Source of the DNA: Pseudomonadales bacterium
GTDB taxonomy: Bacteria; Pseudomonadota; Gammaproteobacteria; Pseudomonadales; Azotimanducaceae
DNA: 64,000 nucleotides
Assembly: GCA_019634925.1 (NCBI GenBank)
Contig: JAHCAL010000001.1
Coordinates: 496,001-560,000 of the forward strand
Reading direction: 5' to 3'
Shown here: one piece after another, positions 19,134 to 27,963 of the stretch
How positions within the stretch are numbered: the stretch's first letter is position 1
Layout: every line of letters starts with the position of its first letter
Position numbers and translations under genes: made by a program
The notes under the pieces: model-generated
What the model was told of the DNA's origin: nothing
The model's database searches: none
Seen by the model: the letters and a program-made list of their open reading frames with translations, nothing else

Positions 19134-19433
19134 ATGACCCTGCTCGCCCGCCTGACCTGGGTCCTCATCGGCGTGCTGCTCTTCTGCTTCGCGGTCCTGG
19201 CGGTCAACCAGGAAGCCGTGGCCCTGCGTTTCCTCGCCTGGCGCACACCCGAAATCAGCCTCTTCTGGTGGCTGCTGCTCGCCTTCGTGGTCGGGCTCGT
19301 GGTGGGCGGAACCAGCATCGGTCTCGTGTCGATCCGGCATCGCCTGCACGAACGCACGCTCGCGCGGCAGCTCGCGGCCAGCCAGCAGGAACTCGTGCGC
19401 CTGAAGACGTCGACGGCTGACGTTTCGCACTGA
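19134..19433 (+). CDS. lapA: LapA-domain membrane protein
   Basis: A 99-residue inner-membrane protein of the LapA (DUF1049) family. Two transmembrane segments are visible (about residues 5-24 and 42-63), followed by a cytoplasmic helix rich in Gln, Glu and Arg. In E. coli LapA works with LapB in control of lipopolysaccharide synthesis through FtsH and LpxC. It lies six bases behind ihfB, the usual place; lapB, which often follows, is not in this window. Confidence 0.87.
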   Translation: MTLLARLTWVLIGVLLFCFAVLAVNQEAVALRFLAWRTPEISLFWWLLLAFVVGLVVGGTSIGLVSIRHRLHERTLARQLAASQQELVRLKTSTADVSH

Positions 19434-19531
19434 TCGATTCCTTCGGGAGCGCCGGCCAGGCGCCCACATGCGCCGAACCCCGTGCGCGCTAGCCTGACCT
19501 TCCACAAACCAACCAGGTGGAAGGAGTTCAC

Positions 19532-19813
19532 ATGATCAAGGGATTCAGGGTCGCGCTGCTGTGGCTCGGACTTTCGTTCGCCGGCTTCGTGTTCGCCGAC
19601 GGCAAGGCCATGGAGACGGTCAACGTCAACAAGGCCGATGCCGAGACCATTGCCCGTGTCCTGACGGGCATCGGTGACGCCAAGGCCCAGGCGATCGTGC
19701 GCTACCGCGAGGAGCACGGTGAGTTCGTCGACGTGTACGAGCTCGCGAACGTGAAGGGCGTGGGCGAGCGCACGGTCGAGCTCAACGAGGGGCGTATCGT
19801 CCTCAAGGACTGA
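19532..19813 (+). CDS. ComEA-like helix-hairpin-helix protein
   Basis: A 93-residue exported protein: a signal peptide (ALLWLGLSFAGFVFA, cleavage likely after FADG) followed by a double helix-hairpin-helix domain with VNVNKADAETIARVLTGIG and ELANVKGVGERTVELNEGRI. Such domains bind DNA without sequence preference; ComEA proteins use this for DNA uptake in the periplasm. The AAGGAG site sets the ATG at 19532. In P. aeruginosa a similar gene closes the O-antigen locus behind wbpM; here it directly follows lapA. Confidence 0.85.
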   Translation: MIKGFRVALLWLGLSFAGFVFADGKAMETVNVNKADAETIARVLTGIGDAKAQAIVRYREEHGEFVDVYELANVKGVGERTVELNEGRIVLKD

Positions 19814-19935
19814 GCCGGCGACGCCGCCCGCGCACGGGCGTCGGACCTCCGGCGGTGCCGATCCGCCGGGGGCCCGACGCGGCGCGCCCGAACGCGTAAC
19901 ATGGACGTTCCGCCTTCGGGTTCGTTGCCTATCGC

Positions 19936-20769
19936 ATGCTCCGCGCCGCCGCACCGCTGTTCCTCATGACCGGCTTCCTCGGCGCCGCCGCGGTCGGGTT
20001 CCTGTTGCTCGCACTCGCCCGGCTGCAGAGCCGCAAGACCGCACTCGGCGCGGATCCGGTGCTCGTCCTGCCGGTGGTCGCCTGCCTCGCCTGGGTTGCG
20101 CTCGCCGGCGCGACCATGCCGTGGGTCATCCTCGGCGCACTGCTGTCCGTGGCGGTCGGGGCGATGCTGAGGACACCCAAGGCGGCGCACGCTGGAACGG
20201 CCGCGCGATCGACCGATGCGCCGGCCGCGCGCGCCGGCATCGAATGCCTCGCGTTCTGCCTGGGCGCACAGGTGCTCGCGGTCGGAATACCCGGCTGGCC
20301 GGGCGACTTCACCTGGCTGCTGGCCGGGACCGTGGTGGGCTGGCTGGTGTTCGTCTGGCCGCCGGCCGCACTCGACCCCGGCCCGGGCGGGCGCGCCATG
20401 GCCCGCGCACTCGCGCTCGCGGCGGCGCTGCCGGTCTGGTGGTTCGATGTCCTGCCGGCCGCGGCGGTCGCGATCCTGCTGGCGGGAATCTGGACCGATG
20501 CCGGCTATACTGCGGCCATTCGCCTGCGCGCCGGTCCCGGGTCCGCCAGCCCCTGGAACGTGCTCGCGGCAAGACGGGGAAGGTCATGGATGCTCGTGGT
20601 CTGCATGGTGCTCTGTGTCGGCTGGCAGGTGCCGCTCGCCTGGGTCGCCCTGCGGCTCGATCCGACCGGCTGGTTGCTGGTGCCACTGGCGGCTGCCCCC
20701 TACGCCCTGCTCGTCCTGCGCGCGCGGAGTGCCGCGCATGATCCGGTCGGCGCCGATCCCGCCCTTTGA
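19936..20769 (+). CDS. Polytopic membrane protein, possible relic of a WbpL/WecA-type transferase
   Basis: A 277-residue protein with about eight hydrophobic segments. I do not recognise it firmly. The C-terminal third resembles the end of the GT4 polyprenyl-phosphate sugar transferases (WecA/WbpL): WTDAGYTAAIRLRAG recalls their TDAxxTLxRRxxxG, and VGWQVPLAWVALRLDPTGWLL recalls their LPLAWLA-type last helices. The HxH motif and the aspartate-rich catalytic loop are not visible, so it may be inactive or a different family. Its place next to the ComEA-like gene, where wbpL-wbpM lie in Pseudomonas, agrees with a relic. It overlaps the next gene by 32 bases. Confidence 0.5.
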   Translation: MLRAAAPLFLMTGFLGAAAVGFLLLALARLQSRKTALGADPVLVLPVVACLAWVALAGATMPWVILGALLSVAVGAMLRTPKAAHAGTAARSTDAPAARAGIECLAFCLGAQVLAVGIPGWPGDFTWLLAGTVVGWLVFVWPPAALDPGPGGRAMARALALAAALPVWWFDVLPAAAVAILLAGIWTDAGYTAAIRLRAGPGSASPWNVLAARRGRSWMLVVCMVLCVGWQVPLAWVALRLDPTGWLLVPLAAAPYALLVLRARSAAHDPVGADPAL

Positions 20770-21262
20770 GTGGCTTCCCCGGCACGCAGCCTGGATCCTC
20801 GCCCTGCTGCTGCTGGCCGGTTGCCGGGCCACACCGCCCAGCCCGCAGATCCCTGTGGGGTTCGACCTCTCCGGCGCGTGGCGCCTGGTGGCGGCCGAGA
20901 GCGACACGCCGCCGACCATTCACGTCCTGCGGGCGCGCGGCGGCATGCTGCACCTGGTGGTGCAGGACTTCCCCATCCTGCGCGCGCAGCGCATGATCAT
21001 CGAACAGGACCGCGAATCGATGGGGCTCTCGTTTGACGGGGGCGAATATCGGGACGTCTCCTGGGGTACCCGCAAGCGCGGCCTGTGGGAAATCCAGGCC
21101 GGCTGGCTCGAAGGCGACCTGGTGGTCCTGTCACGGGCCAGCGACGCCGACGCGCGCGAGACGTTCCGGCTCGCGCCGGACGGGCAGCGCCTGGTGGTGC
21201 GCGTCGACGTCCGTTCGGGCAGTGAACGGCTCGCGCTGACCCGGACGTTTGCGCGCGACTGA
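20738..21262 (+). CDS. Hypothetical lipoprotein
   Basis: A 174-residue protein of unknown family. The N-terminus has a hydrophobic run (ILALLLLAG) and a lipobox with Cys29, so it is probably a lipoprotein. The mature part looks beta-rich, with alternating hydrophobic residues (LHLVVQDFPIL, LVVRVDVRSGSERLALTRTF), like small lipocalin or NlpE-type barrels, without a motif I can name. The ATG at 20738 lies within the preceding gene, which suggests coupled translation; a later start would remove the signal. Confidence 0.65.
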   Translation: MIRSAPIPPFEWLPRHAAWILALLLLAGCRATPPSPQIPVGFDLSGAWRLVAAESDTPPTIHVLRARGGMLHLVVQDFPILRAQRMIIEQDRESMGLSFDGGEYRDVSWGTRKRGLWEIQAGWLEGDLVVLSRASDADARETFRLAPDGQRLVVRVDVRSGSERLALTRTFARD

Positions 21263-21287
21263 CCTGGCTACGACCCGGGGCGCACAC

Positions 21288-21315
21288 GAGTGCGGGCCCA
21301 AGGCTCGCCCAGGCG
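21288..21315. repeat. Diverged copy of the palindromic repeat
   Basis: GAGTGCGGGCCCAAGGCTCG and the bases that follow correspond to the first hairpin of the unit at 6435-6477. The same stem is kept as GCGGGCC-N3-GGCTCGC, with one G-U pair. It lies in the gap between two co-directional genes, 26 bases after a stop codon. Confidence 0.55.
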
Positions 21316-21400
21316 AACGAGTTCCCTTCGTTCGGGTCGAACCGGACGACGCACCATGGACGCGTACCATGCAACGATGCAGGGGCAGGCGAGGGTGCTG

Positions 21401-22687
21401 ATGCAGCCGCGCCGATTCAATCCGCCGCGGCGCGCGCTGCGCCGGGGTGCAGGCGCGCTGCTGCTCGCCGTGCTGGCCGGATGCGCGACCATCGACCCGT
21501 CCGCGCCGCGTTACGACCCGGCCCTGATCTCCGGCGAACGGCTGTTCGACGCGCCGCTCGATCCGGCGCGTGTGCCACACGTCGACATCGTGAGCCCCAA
21601 CCCGGCGATGCAGGCGTTCGTTGCGACGCACGTAACCGATGCGCGTCTGTCGGTGACGCGCCTGCGGCGGCTGCTGCAGGGGCTGCTCGAGGAGGGATTC
21701 TTCAATCACCGGTACGACCCGCTGGTGACGCTGACCGCGCAGGAAGCATTCCAAGCACGCAGCGGCAACTGCCTGTCGTACACCAACATGTTCATCGCGC
21801 TCGCCCGCGAGGCCGGGCTCGACGCCGTCTACCAGGTGGTCGACATTCCGCCGACCTGGGACGCGGACGCCGGGTTCCTGATCCGCTACACGCATATCAA
21901 CGTGCTGCTGCGCGGCGTGCGGATCGAGCGCGCGCCCGGCGAGATCGTGACGGTCGACTTCAACGACGTGCTGCCCGACCCCGAGCATCCGCGCCGGCCG
22001 GTCTCGGACGACTACGCCGCCTCGCTCTACTACGCGAACCACGCGGTCGAATTCCTGCGCCGCAACGAGCTGGCGGACGCCTTCGCGTATCTGCGGCGCG
22101 CGATCGAACTCGAGCCCGGCAATCCGGACCTGTGGGTCAACCTGGCCGCGCTGTACGGCCGGCGCGACGACATCCGCTCGGCGATCGAAGCGTACGAAGT
22201 GGCGCTCCAGATCGACCCCCGCAACCGCGCGGCACTCGCGGGCCTTGCCCGCAGCCACACCCTGACCGGCGAGACCGCGCTGGCGGCCCGCTACGAGGCG
22301 CGCGTACGCGACTACCTGGAGTCCAATGCCTACTACCACCTCGCGCTCGCCCAGGCCGCGCTCGAGCGGGCCGAGCCCGACCGGGCGCTCGAATCCATCG
22401 ACCGCGCCATCCGCCTCAAGCGCCGCAGCGGGCGCCTGCACTTCGTCAAGGGCCTGATCCACGAGCGCCTCGGCGACCTCGACGCGGCGCGCGAGAGTTT
22501 CCGCACGGCACGCCGGCTCGGCATCAGCAATCCGGCGAAACTGGAGCACATGGACCGGGCCGGGCGGCAGGACGCGCGTCCCGCGGACGGCGCGGGGCGG
22601 GCGGGGGAAGCGCAAGGCGTGGATGCGCTGGCGGCCCAGGGGATCCTGCCCGCGGGGTTGAATTTGGGCGGGTCGCCGTTAAACTAG
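21401..22687 (+). CDS. Transglutaminase-like / TPR lipoprotein
   Basis: A 428-residue protein. A lipobox at LLAVLAGC puts the lipidated cysteine at residue 28. Residues 85-220 look like a transglutaminase-type fold: SGNCLSYTNMFIALAREAGL carries the nucleophile-like cysteine and YTHINVLL the histidine. From about residue 220 on there are several TPR repeats (AFAYLRRAIELEPGNPDLWV, AIEAYEVALQIDPRNRAAL). Together this suggests an outer-membrane lipoprotein that holds partner proteins; substrate unknown. I choose the ATG at 21401 because GAGGG precedes it and the signal begins there. The end reaches to within nine bases of the tRNA-Asn gene. Confidence 0.8.
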   Translation: MQPRRFNPPRRALRRGAGALLLAVLAGCATIDPSAPRYDPALISGERLFDAPLDPARVPHVDIVSPNPAMQAFVATHVTDARLSVTRLRRLLQGLLEEGFFNHRYDPLVTLTAQEAFQARSGNCLSYTNMFIALAREAGLDAVYQVVDIPPTWDADAGFLIRYTHINVLLRGVRIERAPGEIVTVDFNDVLPDPEHPRRPVSDDYAASLYYANHAVEFLRRNELADAFAYLRRAIELEPGNPDLWVNLAALYGRRDDIRSAIEAYEVALQIDPRNRAALAGLARSHTLTGETALAARYEARVRDYLESNAYYHLALAQAALERAEPDRALESIDRAIRLKRRSGRLHFVKGLIHERLGDLDAARESFRTARRLGISNPAKLEHMDRAGRQDARPADGAGRAGEAQGVDALAAQGILPAGLNLGGSPLN

Positions 22688-22696
22688 CGCGCTCCT

Positions 22697-22772
22697 TCCG
22701 CCTTAGCTCAGTTGGTAGAGCAGCTGACTGTTAATCAGCGGGTCGCTGGTTCGAGCCCAGCAGGCGGAGCCA
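22697..22772 (+). tRNA. tRNA-Asn (anticodon GTT)
   Basis: A 76-base cloverleaf: acceptor TCCGCCT pairs with AGGCGGA before G and an encoded CCA; D-loop AGCTCAGTTGGTAGAGC; anticodon arm CTGACTGTTAATCAG with GTT at 22730-22732; T-arm GCTGGTTCGAGCCCAGC. It marks the left edge of the accessory region; no copy of its 3' end was found further along by eye. Confidence 0.97.
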
Positions 22773-23129
22773 ACCAAAACAGCCACTTAGCGTGCGCCCT
22801 GGTTCCGGGGCAAACCACCGAGTCAGCACATAGTCAGCAGCTCGCGTTAGTTACCCCATAAGCGCGCGCTATGGGCATCGCTGGTCTCACAGTGCTCGCA
22901 ACCCTCCCTGTCGCGCCGCGTCCACCGTAGAACCGGGTTCCCCCTCACATACCTACTGGCGACCCCTCGATCGCCGCCGGTCCGGCCGCGCAGGGGCCCG
23001 CTTCAGCGAGAACACCGGGGCGTGCACCGTGGGTGCGATTGAGCAGGGTTGCAGCCATCGACGCACATGGTGACGGGCTGTTCGCGCACACTCGTATCGC
23101 CACGACGGACGCACCGCGGAATGCGATCG
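22773..23129. other. Gap after tRNA-Asn, no gene seen
   Basis: 357 bases between the tRNA and a minus-strand gene. No open frame with coding character, no integrase fragment and no obvious repeat of the tRNA 3' end is visible. This is where an integrase gene would be expected if the tRNA were a recent attachment site. Confidence 0.6.
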
Positions 23130-23591
23130 CTATCCAAGGATCACTCCGATAAGAGCGACCAAACCCGTCAGCGCCCCAATCACCCCAGTGATTGCTGCCG
23201 AGAACCTAAAGAACCTCTCCGAGCGCTCTTTGCGTTCGCGACGCACGCGCGAACGCAGGTCTTCAAGGCCGCGGCGGCTAAGTTTGTAGAAAGCGGGCTG
23301 CCCGGTGCGTTCCAGGGGTGGACCGCACTCCCAGAATTCGTTGGAGTCGAGTGCGTCGAGCGGAGCCGGAGGGAGCGGCACGAGCAACTTGTGAGCATGC
23401 TCTATCCAATAATCTGACTCCAGCCTCTCGATCTCCAAATCTCGTATGCGCCGGGCTTCCAGCTCGATTTGAGCATGCTCAAGCGATGGCCCAGGGTACT
23501 TGTTCCCCGTCGCCCCGGGCGCGGCTCGAACTACAGCGCGATACTCGCGCCGTAGTCGCATCAATTCAGCCCGATACGCTAGCCAGTTCAA
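23130..23591 (-). CDS. Hypothetical protein with a C-terminal membrane anchor
   Basis: A 153-residue protein of unknown function. The first 120 residues are hydrophilic and rich in Arg and Glu (ELMRLRREYRAVVRAAPG, RRGLEDLRSRVRRERKERSE) and probably largely helical; WIEHAHKLLVPLP lies in the middle. The last 25 residues are a single membrane span rich in Gly and Val (FFRFSAAITGVIGALTGLVAL). The plan is that of a tail-anchored protein with a cytoplasmic head. It is isolated on the minus strand between the tRNA and the OLD gene. Confidence 0.65.
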   Translation of the reverse strand: MNWLAYRAELMRLRREYRAVVRAAPGATGNKYPGPSLEHAQIELEARRIRDLEIERLESDYWIEHAHKLLVPLPPAPLDALDSNEFWECGPPLERTGQPAFYKLSRRGLEDLRSRVRRERKERSERFFRFSAAITGVIGALTGLVALIGVILG

Positions 23592-23960
23592 TGAGCCACT
23601 CCGCAGCAGCGCTCAGAGCGTACTTCACGGGAGCGGTGTGCGCGACCTTTCGCAGGCTCCCCAAGTCGCGCGGGGCCCAGCAGGGGTCGAGCTACCCACT
23701 CAGCCCGTACGGTAGTGGCGGTGAAGGGTCGATCGCCGCCTGTCTCACAGCACAGGGGCTCCGCTTCATCGAGAGCATGGGGGCGCATGCGGGGGTGTGC
23801 GTCTCGTAGCGTTGGTCCTCCTCAGGGTCCCAGCTTCACCGCCCCAACGCTGGGCTGTCACTGGCTGTGCCACGCTCGGTATGAGGTGCTCTGGGCCATG
23901 CTACTATTACTTTGTTGTCCGGCGGCGGCTGGAATCTGCACCAACAAGCAGGAGTCTCGC
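23592..23960. other. Gap before the OLD gene
   Basis: 369 bases. Short frames exist on both strands, but none begins with a ribosome-binding site or resembles a known protein. GGCCATGCTACTATTACTTT near 23896-23915 includes TACTAT, a possible -10 for the following gene. The stretch is G+C-rich at first and shifts to lower G+C near the OLD gene. Confidence 0.5.
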
Positions 23961-25871
23961 ATGCGCTTGAAATTCTTCCATGTCCGCGTATTCCGCAACG
24001 TCATCGACTCCGGCCGCATCGAAGTTGCAGACAGTACATGCATTGTTGGAAAGAACGAGGCCGGCAAGTCCTCAGTCATCGAAGCGTTGCATCGCCTAAA
24101 CCCGGCGAAGCCTTGTCCGCTTGATTTGCTCGACGAATACCCGCGCTGGCTCAAGAAACAGCACGAGATATCTGGAGAGATCGAACACGCGGTTCCGATC
24201 ACTGCGGAGTTCGTTCTCTCGGACGACGAATTGGCGACGTTGCATGGCAAGTTCGGTGATGGGGTGCTGAGCTCTCCGACGTTGACGGCATTTCGGAAGT
24301 ACACTGGCGACTTGCAGATCCAGTTGCGGATTGATGATGCGCGCTTCGTAAAGTGGTTCAGTGATCAGCACGTTGACACACGATTGCTTGGCACAAAGTT
24401 GGTCAATGCCAACAATGCACAGCAACTCTTGGAGATGCTCACGGCAGTTGCGACTGAGAAAAGCGATAGTGACGAACCGACGCCGGAAGCGCAGGCGGCG
24501 AAGCTGGCCATGGTCGAATTGGAAACGGTACTGGGTAAATCCAAGACGCTCGCCGCAGCCCTCGACAGGCTACTGCGCCCACTAATCCCAAAGACGTTCT
24601 ACTTTAGCCAGTACTCCCAGCTGCGCGGGCGCTACAACCTCGCGGATGAGGTAATACCTGCTTTGAACAATCCTTCGACTGACGAAGAGATTCAAGCAGC
24701 TGCCGATTTCCTGAAACTGGCGAAGGTCGCGCCAACCAATGTCGAGACTTGGGACTTCGAGCAGTCGAACGCCGAATTGGAAGCGATCTCCAGCCTCCTT
24801 ACCAGAATGGTGAGGGCTAACTGGAAGCAGAATCAGCACTTGAAGCTGGCCGTCAAGATCGAACCCGAGCGGCAGCCTGACGGGAAGACAGAACGCTATC
24901 TTCAATTCCGAGTCGAGGATACCCGGCACGATTTCAGCAACCGCCTTGATCGTCGCTCCACGGGCTTTAGGTGGTTTGTGTCATTCATGGCTTCCTTTTT
25001 TGAGTTCCAAAAGGACAAGAACCTGATCTTACTGTTGGATGAGCCTGGGCTAAGTCTGCACGCACGGGCGCAGAAGGATCTTCTCGATGCCATCGACACG
25101 AACCTGACTGGCGGAAGGCAGGTCATCTACACGACCCACTCGCCATTCATGGTGAGGACAGAATCGTTGGGTCGGGTGCGCATCGTTGAAGACAAAGGAC
25201 CGGATCTCGGCGCAGTGGCGACAAACGACGCCGGTACCACGTCCGACCCCGACACACTGTTCCCACTTCAGGCAGCACTAGGCTACGACATCGCGCAGAA
25301 CCTGTTCATTGGCAACCGCAACATCCTGCTCGAAGGCACGTCGGATTTCATCTTCTTGGAGGCCTTCTCTTCGCACCTTGGCTCGCTTGGTCGCGCCACA
25401 TTTCCGACGAACTGCCGGCTATTGCCCGCAGGCGGAGCCACGAATATACCGACGTTCATTGCCTTGCTAGGTGGTAAGTTGGACATCGTGGTGATGCTCG
25501 ACGGAAATGCCCAGCGCCAGCGCATCGACGCGGCTATCGCACAGGGGCGGCTCAAGGCCAGCAACGTTCTCAGTGTCGAGCAGTTCTGCCAGGTCAAGGG
25601 AGCCGACATTGAAGACCTATTCGATCCTGGCGAGTATCTGGCTATCTACAACGAGGCCATGAAGCAGTCGCTCCAGGTGAGCGAGCTCAAGGGCGAGGAT
25701 CGCATTGTCAAACGGATCGAACGCGTAGCCGGCGAGTTCGACCATGGTCGGGTGGCGGCGCACTTCCTGGCTCATCAGCATGAGATATTTCCAAAGCTCT
25801 CTGCCGAGACACTCAAGCGCTTTGAAGATGCAATTGCGTCACTGGTTAAGGCCCTGCCGCCAGCACCGTAA
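23961..25871 (+). CDS. OLD family ATPase/TOPRIM nuclease
   Basis: A 636-residue protein of the overcoming-lysogenization-defect group. The N-terminal half is an SMC/RecF-like ATPase: Walker A GKNEAGKS (30-37), signature RRSTGFRWFVSF, Walker B LILLLDEPGLSLH and the switch histidine in YTTHSPFMV. The C-terminal part is a TOPRIM nuclease: NILLEGTSDFIFLEAF supplies the acidic residue and DIVVMLDGN the aspartate pair region. OLD proteins cut DNA and many act against phages. No UvrD-like partner (as in Gabija) follows, so it looks like a stand-alone class 1 OLD. The ATG at 23961 follows AGGAGT. G+C is lower than in the flanking core. Confidence 0.82.
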   Translation: MRLKFFHVRVFRNVIDSGRIEVADSTCIVGKNEAGKSSVIEALHRLNPAKPCPLDLLDEYPRWLKKQHEISGEIEHAVPITAEFVLSDDELATLHGKFGDGVLSSPTLTAFRKYTGDLQIQLRIDDARFVKWFSDQHVDTRLLGTKLVNANNAQQLLEMLTAVATEKSDSDEPTPEAQAAKLAMVELETVLGKSKTLAAALDRLLRPLIPKTFYFSQYSQLRGRYNLADEVIPALNNPSTDEEIQAAADFLKLAKVAPTNVETWDFEQSNAELEAISSLLTRMVRANWKQNQHLKLAVKIEPERQPDGKTERYLQFRVEDTRHDFSNRLDRRSTGFRWFVSFMASFFEFQKDKNLILLLDEPGLSLHARAQKDLLDAIDTNLTGGRQVIYTTHSPFMVRTESLGRVRIVEDKGPDLGAVATNDAGTTSDPDTLFPLQAALGYDIAQNLFIGNRNILLEGTSDFIFLEAFSSHLGSLGRATFPTNCRLLPAGGATNIPTFIALLGGKLDIVVMLDGNAQRQRIDAAIAQGRLKASNVLSVEQFCQVKGADIEDLFDPGEYLAIYNEAMKQSLQVSELKGEDRIVKRIERVAGEFDHGRVAAHFLAHQHEIFPKLSAETLKRFEDAIASLVKALPPAP

Positions 25872-26397
25872 GCTGGCCTCTTTGTTCCTCAACGCTTGCC
25901 TTGGGTGAATCGTCGTCCCAGCCACCGTACGCGCGGCGGTGGCACGGCGTCCCTGGGCGCTTCCCGTTGTTGGCGAACCGGTTGCTCGTGTTCGCTTCGC
26001 TCGTCGCAACCTTGCGCTGTGTATTGGAAATGACCTTGAGCCTCAGCGGAGTTGGACGCCGACCCCAAACATATCCTCAAACACATACCCCGCGGTCCAG
26101 CAGGCGCTGCATTCGACCGTGCAATATTCTCGTCTAGCGGCCGGTGTACGCGTCACCTTGATTTTCACTCGCTTCGGTCCCCCCGACGAGGGACGCTAAG
26201 AGCGCATCGCCTGTGTGCGGTACCCGCGTCGAACCGGAGCGGTGCGCTCCTGCGCGCGGGCTACTCCCGAGCGTGAGAATCTTCCCCGATACGGCGCGAA
26301 AATTCCCCAAAACGAACTCTAACTACATGAGCAAATGGAGATTTTATCAGGTTTTGATTGATGACAAGATGCGCTCATCGATGCAGGGAGTGGAGCC
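25872..26397. other. Gap between OLD gene and unknown cluster
   Basis: 526 bases with no convincing gene. The only frame of note is a 28-codon one (26327-26413, MSKWRFYQVLIDDKMRSSMQ and eight more residues) that overlaps the start of the next gene; it could be a short leader peptide. The stretch just before it is A+T-rich and is a reasonable place for the promoter of the downstream cluster. Confidence 0.45.
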
Positions 26398-27651
26398 ATG
26401 TCAAACGTCATAAGACTCAATCCGAGAATCATCCGACGAGCAGCTTTGGAGCAAAAGCAGGTTGCTCGCTATGGAGTCACAGCGTGGGCGGCTCTTTCGA
26501 AGCAGCACAGAAAGATACCCGCATTAGAGCGCGAGAGGCTAGCGAAGCAGATCGAAAAGGAACTTGGTGCAGCTGGAATCTCTCATGCGAAAGCCGCAGA
26601 TCTAGCTGGGTTCACTGATGGAGGCAAAGCGGTTTACCGATTGACCCTTCCTGAGGGGGCATCCCCAGCGACCCGGCGGCTTCGAGCACATGCCCGAGAC
26701 TATGCGCGCCTTCTGCAAGCTATTGCGCAAAGTACGGGGGAAAGCCTCCAAGCTCTAGCCCATCGAGTGTGCTTGGGTACCTCATTGCATCCGCGTTTTC
26801 GCGATGGTGTTTCCGAAATTGAGAGCCTGGAAGCCAAGCTTCAGGAGATGGCTGACGAACTCAATGATCGACTTGATCTGATGGCCACTTTTAGGGCGAT
26901 CGCTCAGGCTCGGCGCGAGCAATTCGACCGCGGTGGATGGAAACGATGGCCCATGTTCGATTTGGACCCGGAGGAGTACGCCGAATGCGAAATGGAGCGC
27001 CTAGTTCAGGCGGAGTCGGCGCGTCTAGCGGACCTTTCGAATGCGTACTATGACCCACATTTCGAAGCGAGGAGCTTTCCCCACCTTACGGAAGTTGATC
27101 TGTTCGGTGCGCTTGAGTATTTGCCTTGTGCCTTCTTGGGGTTCCGATTCGACCGTCTGGAGTTTCGAGCGCGGGAAACCGCTGCCGATGTTGGATCCAA
27201 AAGAGGGCGTGCCTTGGAGGAAGACTTCCGGAAGTCGCTACTGGCTGCATACGCCGAAATCGATATGTCTGATTGGAGCTCTTTTGGACCCAAAGCACTG
27301 AATGAAGCCGAGCTGCATCGAGGAACCTGGCTGGTTCTGTACCCTGATCGTGATCTGCAAGCGATCGTTCCTGTGTTAACTAGCTGCGAGCAGGAATGGG
27401 GTGCTACCTGGATCCCAGTACAGGCCGAACGACTCCTGAGATTGAGAGATGTCGAAATCATCAGCCATCGTTCGGCGTCAATTGAAGAGCGAATTGCTGA
27501 ATCGATCAATGACAATCTGTACGAGCTGTTGACCAGCAGTGGAAAGCGATTACGGCGGCACCCTTATCTAGCGTCGTCGCGACATCTTCGTAGCCTGGCT
27601 CGACGCTTTCGTGCGGGGGACAGCATGGAGGAGTCAGCTAGCCATGAGTGA
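26398..27651 (+). CDS. Unknown 417-residue protein, first gene of a candidate defence cluster
   Basis: I do not recognise a family. The protein is soluble and mixed alpha/beta with no signal peptide. Residues 20-75 are basic and helical and could include a helix-turn-helix (GISHAKAADLAGFTDGG). Residues 145-180 may form a short coiled coil (IESLEAKLQEMADELNDRLD). The middle holds YLPCAFLGFRFDRLEFRA and GTWLVLYPDRDLQAIVPVL; no nuclease, kinase or helicase motif was found. The end overlaps the next gene by eight bases, so the two are coupled. GGAG precedes the ATG. Confidence 0.7.
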   Translation: MSNVIRLNPRIIRRAALEQKQVARYGVTAWAALSKQHRKIPALERERLAKQIEKELGAAGISHAKAADLAGFTDGGKAVYRLTLPEGASPATRRLRAHARDYARLLQAIAQSTGESLQALAHRVCLGTSLHPRFRDGVSEIESLEAKLQEMADELNDRLDLMATFRAIAQARREQFDRGGWKRWPMFDLDPEEYAECEMERLVQAESARLADLSNAYYDPHFEARSFPHLTEVDLFGALEYLPCAFLGFRFDRLEFRARETAADVGSKRGRALEEDFRKSLLAAYAEIDMSDWSSFGPKALNEAELHRGTWLVLYPDRDLQAIVPVLTSCEQEWGATWIPVQAERLLRLRDVEIISHRSASIEERIAESINDNLYELLTSSGKRLRRHPYLASSRHLRSLARRFRAGDSMEESASHE

Positions 27652-27961
27652 TACGGGTCACGGCTCAATGAGCTCTGTCGTCTTGACTCATCATGCGATT
27701 AAGCGAATTCGCCAGCGTGGGATTAGCGGATTCGATCTGGAGTTGGCAATGCGATTCGGCGAGCGCATTGGCAATAGCGTGGTTATGACTGGAAGGTCCC
27801 TCGCTCAGCATCGTGCGGACCTAAAACGGCAACTACAGCATTTGGATAAGCTCCAGGGATTATGCGTCGTATTCGACAACGATACGGTGATTACTGCGTA
27901 CAAGATCACGCGCGGAACCGGAAGTGCGCGGGCGGCATCTCGAAGACTAGGTAGGAGTTAG
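27644..27961 (+). CDS. Small DUF4258-like protein
   Basis: A 105-residue basic protein. The pattern LTHHAIKRIRQRGISGFDLE, then a glycine near RFGERIGN, and near the end LCVVFDNDTVITAYKI is that of DUF4258-like small proteins, which share features with RelE/BrnT-type toxins; the match is by eye and weak. Activity is not known. The ATG at 27644 has GGAGGAG upstream, inside the end of the preceding gene, and the stop is two bases before the next gene. If it is a toxin, the neighbouring 139-residue protein would be a candidate antidote; that is speculation. Confidence 0.65.
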   Translation: MSDTGHGSMSSVVLTHHAIKRIRQRGISGFDLELAMRFGERIGNSVVMTGRSLAQHRADLKRQLQHLDKLQGLCVVFDNDTVITAYKITRGTGSARAASRRLGRS

Positions 27962-27963
27962 GC

